Source of the DNA: Desulfatiglans sp.
Lineage (GTDB): Bacteria > Desulfobacterota > DSM-4660 > Desulfatiglandales > HGW-15
Length of the DNA stretch: 44,101 nt
Assembly (NCBI GenBank): GCA_012513605.1
Contig: JAAZBV010000123.1
Location: 1 to 44,101, forward strand
Reading direction: 5' to 3'
Shown: positions 1 through 8,220 of the stretch, in pieces
Layout: each line of letters starts with the position of its first letter
Numbering within the stretch: the stretch's first letter is position 1
Notes under the pieces: generated by a model
Database searches by the model: none
Seen by the model: only the letters and a program-made list of their open reading frames with translations
What the model was told of the DNA's origin: nothing
Program-made: the position numbers and the translations under genes

Positions 1-690
1 GATACCAACACCCTTTTTCAATTTAAAATAGGTGGCTGTATTCAGATTATTCCAACTCCTTAATATGGGCGGCAGACTGGTATCTGTAAAGAGTGTTAAC
101 ATCGGGACATCAAGAATGGAGTTACCCTTGATATCATATACTGCTGTAACCCTGTAATCAATTTTAGACCCAAAATAGATCATGGTTATTATTTTACCAA
201 GAGGATTACTCTCCCCAAAATATCTTGATGCGACTCCGGTGCTCAGCGCAATATTTGACGGGTTATCGAGTGTATTCTCAAGGTTTCCGGAAAGAGTCTC
301 GAACTGGAAAATATCCAAAAATTCCGGGTCAATCCGGACCAGTTTTTCATTATATTTTGCAGTTCCGGTATCAACTACCATACTGCTTGTAAATGCCCTT
401 GATCCATTCTCTATCTTGCCATTATAGTATTGTTTCAAAGCGGGTATGGCCGGTACCGGGGCAGCGGGCATCGTCACAGGCTCCATTCCAGGTAAACCTC
501 CGGTAAAGTTTATCCTGTAAATCCTGTCGGAATTTTTCCATTGTTTGTCATAGGAATACTGATCTCTCACATAGAGAGTAATTACTATACAGACAGCAAG
601 GCCTAAGGCCAGACCGATTATATTGATTGCGCTGTAAAGTTTGTTTTTTACTAAGTTGTTTATTGTTGTTATCAAATAATTTTCAAACAT
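1..690 (-). CDS. FtsX-type ABC transporter permease, C-terminus cut by window edge
   Basis: This is the N-terminal 230 codons of a permease; the frame stays open to base 1. The protein starts MFENYLITTINNLVKNKLYS, then has one membrane segment (about residues 21-42) and a long periplasmic MacB-PCD-like domain. It is clearly paralogous to the next gene upstream (857-3337): the N-terminal helix, the YDxQWxNSDxIYR block and the later NxxTYxKLKxGV block line up almost without gaps. An AAAGGA ribosome site sits 8 bases before the ATG. With the ATPase (3473-4186) and adaptor (4404-5753) it probably forms a tripartite envelope transporter that uses ATP hydrolysis in the cytoplasm to move a substrate or lipoprotein at the periplasmic face. 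The substrate cannot be read from sequence. Confidence 0.88.
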   Translation of the reverse strand, partial: MFENYLITTINNLVKNKLYSAINIIGLALGLAVCIVITLYVRDQYSYDKQWKNSDRIYRINFTGGLPGMEPVTMPAAPVPAIPALKQYYNGKIENGSRAFTSSMVVDTGTAKYNEKLVRIDPEFLDIFQFETLSGNLENTLDNPSNIALSTGVASRYFGESNPLGKIITMIYFGSKIDYRVTAVYDIKGNSILDVPMLTLFTDTSLPPILRSWNNLNTATYFKLKKGVGI

Positions 691-856
691 GTTAGTTATC
701 CTTTATCGAATAATGAAATCTGGATTCCCCGGTCAAGCCGGGAATGACGGTGCGTTAGTCTTTCACTTGTCGAAGATCCCGAGCAGTTTTCGGGGAACCC
801 TTGACCCCTTGAATCCTTGAACCCTGACCCTGCACCCTGCGCCCTGTGCTTTTCTT
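691..856. repeat. Intergenic degenerate repeats between the two permease genes
   Basis: This 166-bp spacer has a hairpin-like word (ATTCCCCGGTCAAGCCGGGA, about 723-742) followed by a run of degenerate CCCTTGAA/ACCCTG words up to base 847. Similar TTGAA and CCCTGAACC words fill the next spacer of the same operon (3360-3463). No promoter or gene is evident. The hairpin could attenuate the second permease gene, but no U-tract follows it. Confidence 0.5.
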
Positions 857-3337
857 TTACTCATACCGCAATGAATGTATCGGGTTTTTCCTTGCTGCAC
901 GGGTTGTATTGCCTGCAACAGTTGACCAGGCTATAACAAGTGCAATCAACCCTGATACTATACAAATGGGGATCACCAACAACAGGTTAATCCTGTATGG
1001 AAACCTCTCAAGCCAGTTTTGCATCAACATTATGGCTACCGGCCAGGCGATAATATTTGCAATCAGCACAGGTTTTGAAAACTGCCATAAGAGCAGGTTT
1101 ACTATATTTTTCACCTTTGCCCCCATTATCTTCCTGAGGCCAATCTCCTTTGTACGTCGCTCTACAGTAAAAGAAGCTGAGCCAAACAGCCCCATGCAGG
1201 CAATAAGAATCGCCAGTATGGAAAAACTGATCAAAATTTTCTGTTCTGTTTTCTCCTGTTGGAATTCCTTTGCGATGAGCTGATCAACAAAAACAGTTGA
1301 AATCTCCTCGTCACCCATCACTTTTTCCCAGACTGCATTAATCTCTTTTAGTATCTTTTGTGGCGCACCCTTAAAACGAACAGTCATAACATTTGCCCCT
1401 TCCGGTTGAAGCAAATATACCTCTGCCCTTGGCATGGCTTTTATACTGAATATATGATTATCAGCCACAACACCTATAATATTGTAACTGATGTTGTTTA
1501 AGGTGGTTGAATTAAGGATTTTTCCCACAGCCTCTTCCGGCCCGGTAAAACCGAATTCCCTGACCGCACTCTCATTAATGACTACACTTCTTTCGATCAG
1601 CCTCTTTGTTTCATTATCTCCAATGGTTGTTGTTACCATATCAAGCTTCGGGTCTGGTATGTCACGTTCAATAGAATAATCCCGGCCTGCGATAATAGGT
1701 ATCTGATAGGTTTTGAAATAGTCATAACCAACACTTGTAGTGTCTTTAAGATATGTAGTTTCAGGATACGCGGGTCGCGTAAAAGCAAGACTACTACGAC
1801 TTTGCTGGCTGGGGCGTACATTTGACAGCCCAGCATCTGAAATATCAGGGAGGTTTAATAATTCCTGTCTGAGAACTTCTGTTTTGCTTATAATTTTCTC
1901 ATCCGAACCAAGCCGGTTAATGACCAGTAAGTTTTCTTTTTTATAACCCGCATCACGATTCATGCTGTATTGCATCTGTGTGTATATCACACCAGTGGAG
2001 ATAATTAACATTATAGAGATACAAAACTGGAATATTACCAGTACATTTCGTAGAGACATAGAGCCTTTTGTCTCCTTTGACTGATTAGCCTTAAGGGTAT
2101 CTCCAGGTTTGAAACCGGAAAGGATAAATGCCGGATACAGGCCGCCGCTTATGCCTACAATGATGAGCAGGGCCAGTAAAGGCAGAAAAGTCGAAGGGGA
2201 GGTATAATACAATGAAAAAGATTTACCTACTATAGATTCAAATATGGGGAGCATTATTTCCACAACTCCCATGGATAATATCATGGATAGCAGGACGATA
2301 AATGTGGATTCTCCCAAAAACTGCACTATCAGTTGTTTTCTCTTTGCGCCTACAACCTTTCGCATAGCAACCTCTCTGGCCCGCTGAGTTGCCTTTGCTG
2401 TAGTGAGAATCGTAAAGTTGATACTGCCTATCAATAGAACAAGCAGAGATATTCCGGCAAAGGCTATTACCACTGTCTTGTTACCGCCAGCCCTGAATAC
2501 ATCCCATGGTGAACCCAGATGTGCATCTTTAAGTTTTTGAAAATCCATTGAAATGATATCACTGGCCTTTAGACCGGGATCAGAAATGACCTTTGAAAAA
2601 TCAATATTACGATCGATCAGCGCGGGAAGAAGTGGTTTTATGGTTTCTACATCAACACCCTCTTTCAGTTTAACATATGTACTGCAATTAAAATTGTACC
2701 AGTTTTTAATGATTGGAGGTAGAAGCGTATCGTCAAGCAGTGCCAGCACCGGGATGTCAAGCACGGTATTACCTGGAACCCGGTATACAGCGGTTACCTT
2801 GTAATCATTTTTTATGTTTTCCATACTCATTGTTATTACTTTGCCGATTGGACTTACTTTACCGAAATGACGTATGGCAATTTCCTCGCTCAAGGCAACA
2901 TTTCTAATAGTTGTGAGGGTATCTTTCAAACTTCCTGCAATAACTTCTAACTGGAACATATCAATAAATGCCCGGTCAATATCTGCAACCCTGCATTTAA
3001 ATTTGTCGGTTCCAATGTCTATCGTCAATTCACCGGCGAAGACACGGGCGCTCTGTTCAATTTTGTCTTTAAAATACTCTTTCAGCAGCGGCATTGCCGG
3101 TAAAGGTGATGAAGAATTTGTTGCAGGTTCCTCCCCTGGTAACTTTGCTATGAAATTTACTCTGTATATGCTGTCTGAATTTGTCCATTGCCTGTCATAT
3201 GAAAACTGATCTTTAACATAAAGGGCAATAACTATACATGCGGAAAGACCAATTGCCAGGCCTACTATATTGATCGCACTGTAAAGCTTGTTTTTGATCA
3301 GGTTGTTAATTGCTGTTACGAAATAATTTTTTAACAT
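857..3337 (-). CDS. FtsX-type ABC transporter permease (about 800-residue class)
   Basis: This 826-residue permease has an N-terminal membrane helix (about 20-42), a periplasmic MacB-PCD-like domain (about 50-270), a first FtsX core with three helices (about 285-430), a second periplasmic domain and a second FtsX core (about 680-815). The ending NPIHSLRYE is typical of the large duplicated FtsX permeases that are especially abundant in Bacteroidota; MacB itself has a single FtsX core and about 650 residues including its ATPase. An AGGAG site lies 9 bases before the ATG. It is translated after the ATPase gene and before a paralogue of itself, so the transporter may be a heterodimer of two permeases. 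Substrate unknown; peptide, lipoprotein or toxic-compound export are all possible. Confidence 0.92.
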   Translation of the reverse strand: MLKNYFVTAINNLIKNKLYSAINIVGLAIGLSACIVIALYVKDQFSYDRQWTNSDSIYRVNFIAKLPGEEPATNSSSPLPAMPLLKEYFKDKIEQSARVFAGELTIDIGTDKFKCRVADIDRAFIDMFQLEVIAGSLKDTLTTIRNVALSEEIAIRHFGKVSPIGKVITMSMENIKNDYKVTAVYRVPGNTVLDIPVLALLDDTLLPPIIKNWYNFNCSTYVKLKEGVDVETIKPLLPALIDRNIDFSKVISDPGLKASDIISMDFQKLKDAHLGSPWDVFRAGGNKTVVIAFAGISLLVLLIGSINFTILTTAKATQRAREVAMRKVVGAKRKQLIVQFLGESTFIVLLSMILSMGVVEIMLPIFESIVGKSFSLYYTSPSTFLPLLALLIIVGISGGLYPAFILSGFKPGDTLKANQSKETKGSMSLRNVLVIFQFCISIMLIISTGVIYTQMQYSMNRDAGYKKENLLVINRLGSDEKIISKTEVLRQELLNLPDISDAGLSNVRPSQQSRSSLAFTRPAYPETTYLKDTTSVGYDYFKTYQIPIIAGRDYSIERDIPDPKLDMVTTTIGDNETKRLIERSVVINESAVREFGFTGPEEAVGKILNSTTLNNISYNIIGVVADNHIFSIKAMPRAEVYLLQPEGANVMTVRFKGAPQKILKEINAVWEKVMGDEEISTVFVDQLIAKEFQQEKTEQKILISFSILAILIACMGLFGSASFTVERRTKEIGLRKIMGAKVKNIVNLLLWQFSKPVLIANIIAWPVAIMLMQNWLERFPYRINLLLVIPICIVSGLIALVIAWSTVAGNTTRAARKNPIHSLRYE

Positions 3338-3359
3338 GATTGAGGCTCCTAATGGATTG

Positions 3360-3401
3360 ATTCAAGATTCAATATTCAAGATTCAAGATTCAAGATTCAA
3401 A
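3360..3401. repeat. 7-bp tandem repeat, six copies
   Basis: Six head-to-tail copies of ATTCAAG (the second ends AAT and the last AAA) lie 23 bp upstream of the permease start, within the transporter operon. Degenerate TTGAA/CCCTGAACC words continue to about 3463. The copy number could vary by slippage; being a 7-mer in a non-coding spacer, it would alter spacing or mRNA structure rather than a reading frame. Confidence 0.75.
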
Positions 3402-3472
3402 ACTTAAAGCTTTTTAAAACTCTAACCCCTGAACCTTGAACGTTAAACTTTGAATTTTTGAATTAAAGTAAC

Positions 3473-4186
3473 TTACATCGCGCTCGTTTTCTGTTCCGGA
3501 ACAACCTGCTCAACCCGTCTGCTCTGGGTAACAATTGAACCATCAAAGAGGTTAACTGTGCGTTTTGCATAATCAGCATGAGACTGACTGTGGGTTACCA
3601 TTATGATTGTTGTGCCTTCATCATTGAGCCGCTGAAGCATCTCCATAACCTCCTGTCCGTGGGCAGAATCCAAGTTACCTGTGGGTTCATCCGCAAGTAT
3701 CAGGGGTTGATCACCAACAACAGCGCGTGCAACTGCCACCCTCTGCTGCTGACCGCCCGAAAGCTGGCTCGGCATGTGTTTTGCCCTGTGGGCAATACCA
3801 ACCCTGTCCATTACCGCCTCTACCCTCTTCTTCCGGTCCTTTGATGGGATGTCATGGTACAGAAGTGCAAGTTCGATATTCTGATAAACTGATAATTCAT
3901 CTATAAGATTAAAGGATTGAAAGATAAAACCGATATTCTGCTTTCTTATGTCGCATAACCTTGATTCATTATATGCCGCGATATCCTCACCATTAAAGAT
4001 ATATTCGCCTTTGGACGGATTATCCAGCATGCCTATAATATTGAGTAAGGTGGACTTACCGCACCCTGAAGGCCCCATGATCGCAATGAACTCTCCCCGG
4101 TTGACCTCAAGATTAATATTGTTGAGCGCTGTAGTCTGTATGTCGCTTGTTCTGTATACCTTTGTAATTCCGTGCATCTTTAGCAT
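3473..4186 (-). CDS. ABC transporter ATP-binding protein, LolD/MacB type
   Basis: This 237-residue ATPase drives the adjacent FtsX permeases. It shows Walker A GPSGCGKST (about residues 39-47), the Q-loop region IGFIFQSFNL, the signature LSGGQQQR, Walker B LILADEPTGNLD and the switch histidine in MVTHS. The size and the LNxINLEVNRGEFIAIMGPSG start match the LolD/MacB/FtsE-like o228 family, where ATP binding drives a mechanical movement of the permeases' periplasmic domains. AAGGAG lies 7 bases before the ATG. It is third in the operon after the PspB-like and HlyD genes. The about 217-bp spacer in front of it holds dispersed repeats but no clear promoter. Confidence 0.95.
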   Translation of the reverse strand: MLKMHGITKVYRTSDIQTTALNNINLEVNRGEFIAIMGPSGCGKSTLLNIIGMLDNPSKGEYIFNGEDIAAYNESRLCDIRKQNIGFIFQSFNLIDELSVYQNIELALLYHDIPSKDRKKRVEAVMDRVGIAHRAKHMPSQLSGGQQQRVAVARAVVGDQPLILADEPTGNLDSAHGQEVMEMLQRLNDEGTTIIMVTHSQSHADYAKRTVNLFDGSIVTQSRRVEQVVPEQKTSAM

Positions 4187-4276
4187 TGTTGTTCTCCTTG
4201 TTTTTATTAAATTTAATCGTTATTTTTTTCGCCTGTCCCGCCGTAGTATGAACGTTTTTTACGAAGGCATGCGCCG

Positions 4277-4394
4277 TTCGCGTGTTTCGCGGTAATAATG
4301 TTTTTAAATTCAGAGCAAGAGTGAGATTAAGAGCAAGAGTTATAGCTTTTGTCTTTATCAATAATTCTCCGTGTCCTCTGTGTTCTCCGTGGTG
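4277..4394 (-). repeat. Dispersed intergenic repeat words, minus orientation
   Basis: In the spacer between the adaptor and ATPase genes, the minus strand reads a TTACCGCGAAACACGCGAA word (4277-4295) and CACCACGGAGAACACAGAGG (rc within 4367-4394). The same two words recur in plus orientation at 6269-6380 and, degenerately, at 6551-6645, so this is one repeat family. No coding potential is supported here. Confidence 0.55.
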
Positions 4395-4403
4395 AAAATA
4401 TTT

Positions 4404-5753
4404 TTAGTTTTTTATCTTGAGCCTGTCAATCTCATCAAACCCGCTGTATGATGAAATAACCACCTGTTCCCCCGGTTCCAATCCTTCCACTACCTCTATG
4501 TAACTGCTGTTACGTCTTCCAAGCCTGATACTTCTCTTTACTGCCTCTGCGCCATCTTTTGTTACAACAAATATCCAGTTGCCGCCTGTGTCCTGGTAGA
4601 ATGAGCCGTTTGGTATAAGTACTGCCTCTGATTCATCACCAAGTGTAAGCTTTGCCTGAAGGGTCTGACCCCTGCGTAATGCAGGAGGCTCTTTATCTAT
4701 AAATTCTATGTCCACCTGGAATTTGCCGTCATTAACCTGAGGATAAATCTTTTTTATTTCTGCTTTGTAATCTTTACCATTATGCTGATAGCTCACAGAC
4801 TGCCCCATATCCACGCGGTTTATATAGAATTCATCAATATCTGCCTGAAGCTTGAACTGGTCAGGTATATCGATCTGCCCTATGCGGACACCCGGCATGA
4901 TATTCTGACCTACCTCAGCATCAAAACCTGAGAGTTTTCCCCCGATGGGCGCCTTAATGTTAAGATCTTCAAGGTTTTTTCTTGCTGTAACAAGGTTCTT
5001 TTCCAAACGCCCACTGGCTTCTCTCTGTGCCTCAAGCTGCTGCTTCTGAAGCCGCTCATCTGTTTTCTGACTTTCCTTTGACAGCTTAAGAAGGTTTTGA
5101 TGATAGATCAGCTCATTCTCTTTATCTATCAGCGCCTTTTTACTCAAAAAACCAAGTTCACCAAGCTGTCGATCCCCTTGCAGATCACTCTCAAGTGTTT
5201 TTATCTTATGTTCTATATCCACGATTGTCCGGGCATTATTTAACCGGTTCTGTTCCATAGATAACTCAATGGTACGCATGTTATTAAGCTGCTCTGCAAC
5301 CTGTGCTTCCGAATTTGTTACCTGTAATTGCAATGAGCTATTTGACAGGCTTACTATAAGGTCTCCTTTAGTAAGAATATCTCCATCCTCTGCATACACC
5401 CTGTCTACCCTGCCTCCCTCTATTGCATCAAGAAACACTGTAGTACGCGGCACGATCCTTCCCCTTATGGGGATGTAATCCTCAAATATGCCTGTGGTCA
5501 CCTTTGCTATGGTAAGGGTATCTGCCTGAGCCCTGAAACTGCGGTCACCATTCAGACTCATCACTGACCAGATTGCAACCCCCACAATAATCACAGCGAT
5601 GGAGGATATAATTATAAATTTCCATTTCTTTCCTGAGTCTTCTATCTTCTGATCCATTGCAGCGCCGGAACCCGCTAGCGCAGTTGAAGAAGGCAAAAAA
5701 ACTGATGTATTTTGGCTCTTTTCATCCGTGATATTTTTTATTTGATTTAACAT
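4404..5753 (-). CDS. HlyD-family periplasmic adaptor (membrane fusion protein)
   Basis: This is a 449-residue adaptor linking an inner-membrane transporter to the outer membrane or periplasm. It has a cytoplasmic leader, one membrane anchor (KFIIISSIAVIIVGVAIWSV, about residues 46-65), the first half of a biotinyl-lipoyl domain (about 110-145), a long coiled-coil hairpin (about 150-275), the second lipoyl half (KAPIGGKLSGFDAEVGQ) and beta-barrel and membrane-proximal domains. The frame is open further upstream from a GTG at 5816. I chose the ATG at 5753 because the leader from GTG has no good ribosome site, while an AAAGG lies before this ATG, though rather far at about 15 bases. It belongs with the ABC genes downstream (MacA-like role). 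Confidence 0.92.
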   Translation of the reverse strand: MLNQIKNITDEKSQNTSVFLPSSTALAGSGAAMDQKIEDSGKKWKFIIISSIAVIIVGVAIWSVMSLNGDRSFRAQADTLTIAKVTTGIFEDYIPIRGRIVPRTTVFLDAIEGGRVDRVYAEDGDILTKGDLIVSLSNSSLQLQVTNSEAQVAEQLNNMRTIELSMEQNRLNNARTIVDIEHKIKTLESDLQGDRQLGELGFLSKKALIDKENELIYHQNLLKLSKESQKTDERLQKQQLEAQREASGRLEKNLVTARKNLEDLNIKAPIGGKLSGFDAEVGQNIMPGVRIGQIDIPDQFKLQADIDEFYINRVDMGQSVSYQHNGKDYKAEIKKIYPQVNDGKFQVDIEFIDKEPPALRRGQTLQAKLTLGDESEAVLIPNGSFYQDTGGNWIFVVTKDGAEAVKRSIRLGRRNSSYIEVVEGLEPGEQVVISSYSGFDEIDRLKIKN

Positions 5754-5820
5754 TTTTTTAATAATCGCCTTTTCCTTTATTATGAAAACTGCATACTCTG
5801 TATTTCCTATATCCACTATT

Positions 5821-5865
5821 GTAGGGGCACAGTGACTGTGCCCTAGGGCACGCTGCGGCGTGCCC
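5821..5865. repeat. Palindromic intergenic repeat (GTAGGGGC family), two adjacent hairpins
   Basis: Following GTAG are two back-to-back dyads: GGGCACAGT-G-ACTGTGCCC (5825-5843) and GGGCACGC-TGCG-GCGTGCCC (5846-5865). The outer word matches the GTAGGGGC end of the palindrome at 11771-11798 and the GGGCACGG dyad at 11833-11852. It lies between the PspB-like gene and the adaptor gene, so transcripts of the operon would carry the hairpins and could be processed or attenuated there. Confidence 0.75.
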
Positions 5866-5875
5866 CGGTTTTGAA

Positions 5876-6082
5876 TTATCTCAGTTCATCAAACTGTTTT
5901 GTTCTTTCTTTTTCCAGGACGATTGTTTCCAGATTTTCAATACGTTTCATCAAACGGGTCAGGAGGTTTGAAGCCTCTGATGCCGGTTTTTCCATGTCAT
6001 TCAATTTTTTATTCCTTAATTTTATAATGTCGCCTATCACACAAATTGCCACTATCATCACTATCATTGTCCAAAGATTCAT
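5876..6082 (-). CDS. Small PspB-like membrane protein
   Basis: This 68-residue protein has an N-terminal membrane helix (about residues 3-22, MNLWTMIVMIVAICVIGDII) followed by a charged, coiled-coil tail (LLTRLMKRIENLETIVLEKE). This is the architecture of PspB, the phage-shock membrane sensor (TM helix, then MRERIQALESIL-like coil). Homology is inferred from pattern only. The start at 6082 is set by AAGGAGG 8 bases upstream; an earlier in-frame ATG at 6121 would overlap the sigma-54 start region and is less likely. It is the first gene behind the sigma-54 promoter at 6135-6150 and precedes the efflux genes. It could sense or stabilise membrane stress, or be a small subunit of the transporter. 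Confidence 0.7.
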   Translation of the reverse strand: MNLWTMIVMIVAICVIGDIIKLRNKKLNDMEKPASEASNLLTRLMKRIENLETIVLEKERTKQFDELR

Positions 6083-6134
6083 TGTCATCTCCTCCTTAAT
6101 CTTAGCTTCAATGTTCAGCATTGCTTACCTATAG

Positions 6135-6150
6135 AGCAATGACTGTGCCA
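6135..6150 (-). promoter_or_regulatory. Sigma-54 (-24/-12) promoter of the efflux operon
   Basis: On the minus strand the bases read TGGCACAGTCATTGCT. This gives TGGCAC at -24 and TTGCT at -12 with exactly 10 bases between the invariant GG and GC, as sigma-54 promoters need. The predicted transcript start is near 6124, giving a 5' leader of about 42 bases to the ATG at 6082 with its AAGGAGG. A sigma-54 activator gene lies divergently at 6772. Confidence 0.85.
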
Positions 6151-6207
6151 CATTGTTATCTTATTGATTTAATTATTTATTATTATTTTTATCAAAAACA
6201 TATGGAC

Positions 6208-6255
6208 TAATTATGTCCGATATCGTACATTACTTTTGTACGAAAACGAACATTA
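6208..6255. promoter_or_regulatory. Putative upstream activator sites for the sigma-54 promoter
   Basis: About 85-130 bp upstream of the predicted transcript start there are nested dyads: TCGTACA-N7-TGTACGA (6223-6243, perfect 7-bp arms), a GGAC-N7-GTCC dyad just before it, and a direct echo CGTACATTACTTT / CGAACATTACCAAA. The distance and symmetry fit enhancer sites of a dimeric NtrC-type regulator. Binding by the product of the gene at 6772 is inference. Confidence 0.55.
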
Positions 6256-6771
6256 CCAAAGCATTATTCACCACAGAGAACACAGAGTACACGGAGAAAG
6301 ACAAAGACTTTTTATTATTAAAAACGAAAAACAAAAGCCAAAAACATATTTATCACGAAACACGCGAAACACACGAAAAGAGGTTGAGATAAAGGATGGG
6401 GAATAAAAACTATGTTTCACACGGAGACACTAAGAAAACTTGTTAAAACTATTGATTTAAAAACATTTAAAATTGTTTTCCTTTGCGAGCTTTGCATCTT
6501 GAGAGAGCGTAGCGAACCCCGATGAATCGAGATGCAAGCACAGGCGCGAGATATATGGTTCACACGAAACACAAGACTTTTTGTTGTTAAGAACGAAAAG
6601 CAAAAACTAAAAACATATTTACCGCGAAAAGCGCGAAAGTGTTTTTTTACATTCTGTTGCTGACAGCTGATGGCTGAACGCTGAAAGCTCTGTCCGGTAA
6701 TTTTATCTTTCCGGATGGGAACCAATTTACTCAATCACGCATTTATTATTTTTTTAAACCGGACGGAATTT
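6256..6771. repeat. Gene-free divergent spacer with a direct repeat of about 68 bp
   Basis: This stretch between the efflux operon and the two-component genes has no supported gene. It carries two imperfect direct repeats, 6303-6370 and 6571-6639 (both with GACTTTTT, AACGAAAA, CAAAA, AAAACATATTTA, then CGCGAAA words), each near a CACxGAGA or CACGAAACAC word (6269-6300, 6551-6570). A short inverted repeat TCCGG-N-CCGGA lies at about 6692-6715 just before the regulator gene. An apparent minus-strand ORF (6417-6734) is repeat-derived and not supported. Confidence 0.6.
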
Positions 6772-8220
6772 ATGCAAAAAGAAAAAATACTGGTTGTTGA
6801 TGATAACCCTGATGTCCTTATGTCTGCGAAATATCTTCTGGAGCGCCATTATAAAACTGTTACGACTTGTGAGCGCCCGGAAGATGTGCCTGGCCTCATG
6901 AAAAAGCAAAATTTCGATGTGATCCTTCTGGATATGAATTTCCACCCTGGAGAATCTGATGGTAAGACCGGGATGTTATGGCTTGAGAAGATTCGTGAAA
7001 TTGATCCTGATGCAGTGATTGTAATGATCACCGCACATGGCAGCCTTAACGCCGCTGTGGAGGCAATGAAGCTCGGTGCAGCAGATTATGTGGTTAAACC
7101 CTGGGATAACCAGCGGTTGCTCTCAACCATTTCAGCAGCATTAAAATTAAGGCAGAGCCAGAATGAGGCGTCAAGGCTCAGGCAGAGTAATCGTGTTTTA
7201 AGCGAGGTCTCATCACAGCATAAACAGATTATTATAGGTAACAGCCCTCTAATGAAAAACCTTTTGTCGCTTGTTGGGCGGGCTGCGCCCACTGATGCAA
7301 ATGTGCTTATTCTTGGTGAAAACGGGACCGGTAAGGAGCTTATTGCCCGTGAAATACACAGGTTATCCAGGCGTAACAACCAGGTTTTTATACCTGTTGA
7401 CCTGGGGTCAATATCCGCTACCCTGTTTGAGTCAGAACTCTTCGGTCATAAAAAAGGGGCATTCACCGATGCACAGGAGGATCGCATCGGGTATATACAG
7501 GCTGCAAATGGCGGCAGCCTGTTCCTTGATGAGATCGGAAACATTCCCATTAACCTTCAGGTAAAATTACTCTCAGTGCTTGAAAAGAGGGAGGTGTCAC
7601 AGGTTGGTTCAAGGCAATCCTCTCCTGTTGATGTGCGTGTTATAGCAGCCACCAATATGCCAAAGGAAGAATTAACAGACCCCAAACACTTTCGTCAGGA
7701 CCTGCTCTTCAGGCTTAACACGGTTGAGATAAATCTACCACCCCTCAGATCACGCCCGGAAGATATAGAGGATATTGTAAACCACTATGTAAATTTTTAT
7801 TGCGCCAAATACACAAAGCCCATTAAGCAGATCAAGCCTGAAACCATGGAGCAGCTTGTGCGCTACCAGTGGCCAGGTAATGTGAGGGCGTTAAGGCACG
7901 CGGTTGAACGCGCGGTAATACTATCAAGGGAGGATTATTTGGGCACTGAGGATTTTCAGCTGGAAAGCCAGTATCTGAATCCTGCTAAACATGCATCACC
8001 TGATAATGCTGCTCCTTTGAAGAAAGATCAGCAATCGGATACAGATAAATCTGACAGCTCTGAAACATCGCCTGAAAATGATCTAAACCTTGATCGTCTT
8101 GAACACAAAACCATTCTTGAGGCATTAAGGAAAAACCGCTATGTGATCAGTAACGCAGCAAAGGATCTTGGACTAACCCGCGCTGCCCTGTACAGGAGGA
8201 TGGAAAAATATGGCATTTAA
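6772..8220 (+). CDS. Sigma-54-dependent response regulator (NtrC family)
   Basis: This 482-residue transcriptional activator has a receiver domain (residues 1-125; phospho-acceptor Asp54 in VILLD, acidic pair Asp10-Asp11), an AAA+ domain with Walker A GENGTGKE, a GAFTDA version of the sigma-54 contact loop, Walker B GGSLFLDEIG and the R-finger region, and a Fis-type helix-turn-helix at the end (VISNAAKDLGLTRAALYRRM). I start at 6772 because the receiver fold begins at once (KILVVDD); an in-frame ATG at 6715 would add 19 unlikely residues. It overlaps the kinase gene by 11 bases. It is divergent from the sigma-54-promoted efflux operon, its most likely target. Confidence 0.94.
   Translation: MQKEKILVVDDNPDVLMSAKYLLERHYKTVTTCERPEDVPGLMKKQNFDVILLDMNFHPGESDGKTGMLWLEKIREIDPDAVIVMITAHGSLNAAVEAMKLGAADYVVKPWDNQRLLSTISAALKLRQSQNEASRLRQSNRVLSEVSSQHKQIIIGNSPLMKNLLSLVGRAAPTDANVLILGENGTGKELIAREIHRLSRRNNQVFIPVDLGSISATLFESELFGHKKGAFTDAQEDRIGYIQAANGGSLFLDEIGNIPINLQVKLLSVLEKREVSQVGSRQSSPVDVRVIAATNMPKEELTDPKHFRQDLLFRLNTVEINLPPLRSRPEDIEDIVNHYVNFYCAKYTKPIKQIKPETMEQLVRYQWPGNVRALRHAVERAVILSREDYLGTEDFQLESQYLNPAKHASPDNAAPLKKDQQSDTDKSDSSETSPENDLNLDRLEHKTILEALRKNRYVISNAAKDLGLTRAALYRRMEKYGI

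Noticed and set aside
3360-3401. CRISPR-like array
   Set aside because: The repeat unit is only 7 bp with no spacers, and there are no cas genes in the window.
6417-6734. Minus-strand ORF of 105 codons in the divergent gap
   Set aside because: It is made of dispersed repeat sequence, has no ribosome site and no recognisable domain.
6680-6771. Sigma-54 promoter for the response regulator gene
   Set aside because: A TGGCTG word is present, but the GC required 10 bases after GG is missing.
7441-7475. GAFTDA (and GAFTNA at about 31095-31140) as a loss of sigma-54 contact
   Set aside because: The last Gly of GAFTGA is replaced in both regulators, but Asp or Asn at this place occurs in many working NtrC-type regulators, so I do not treat it as a defect.
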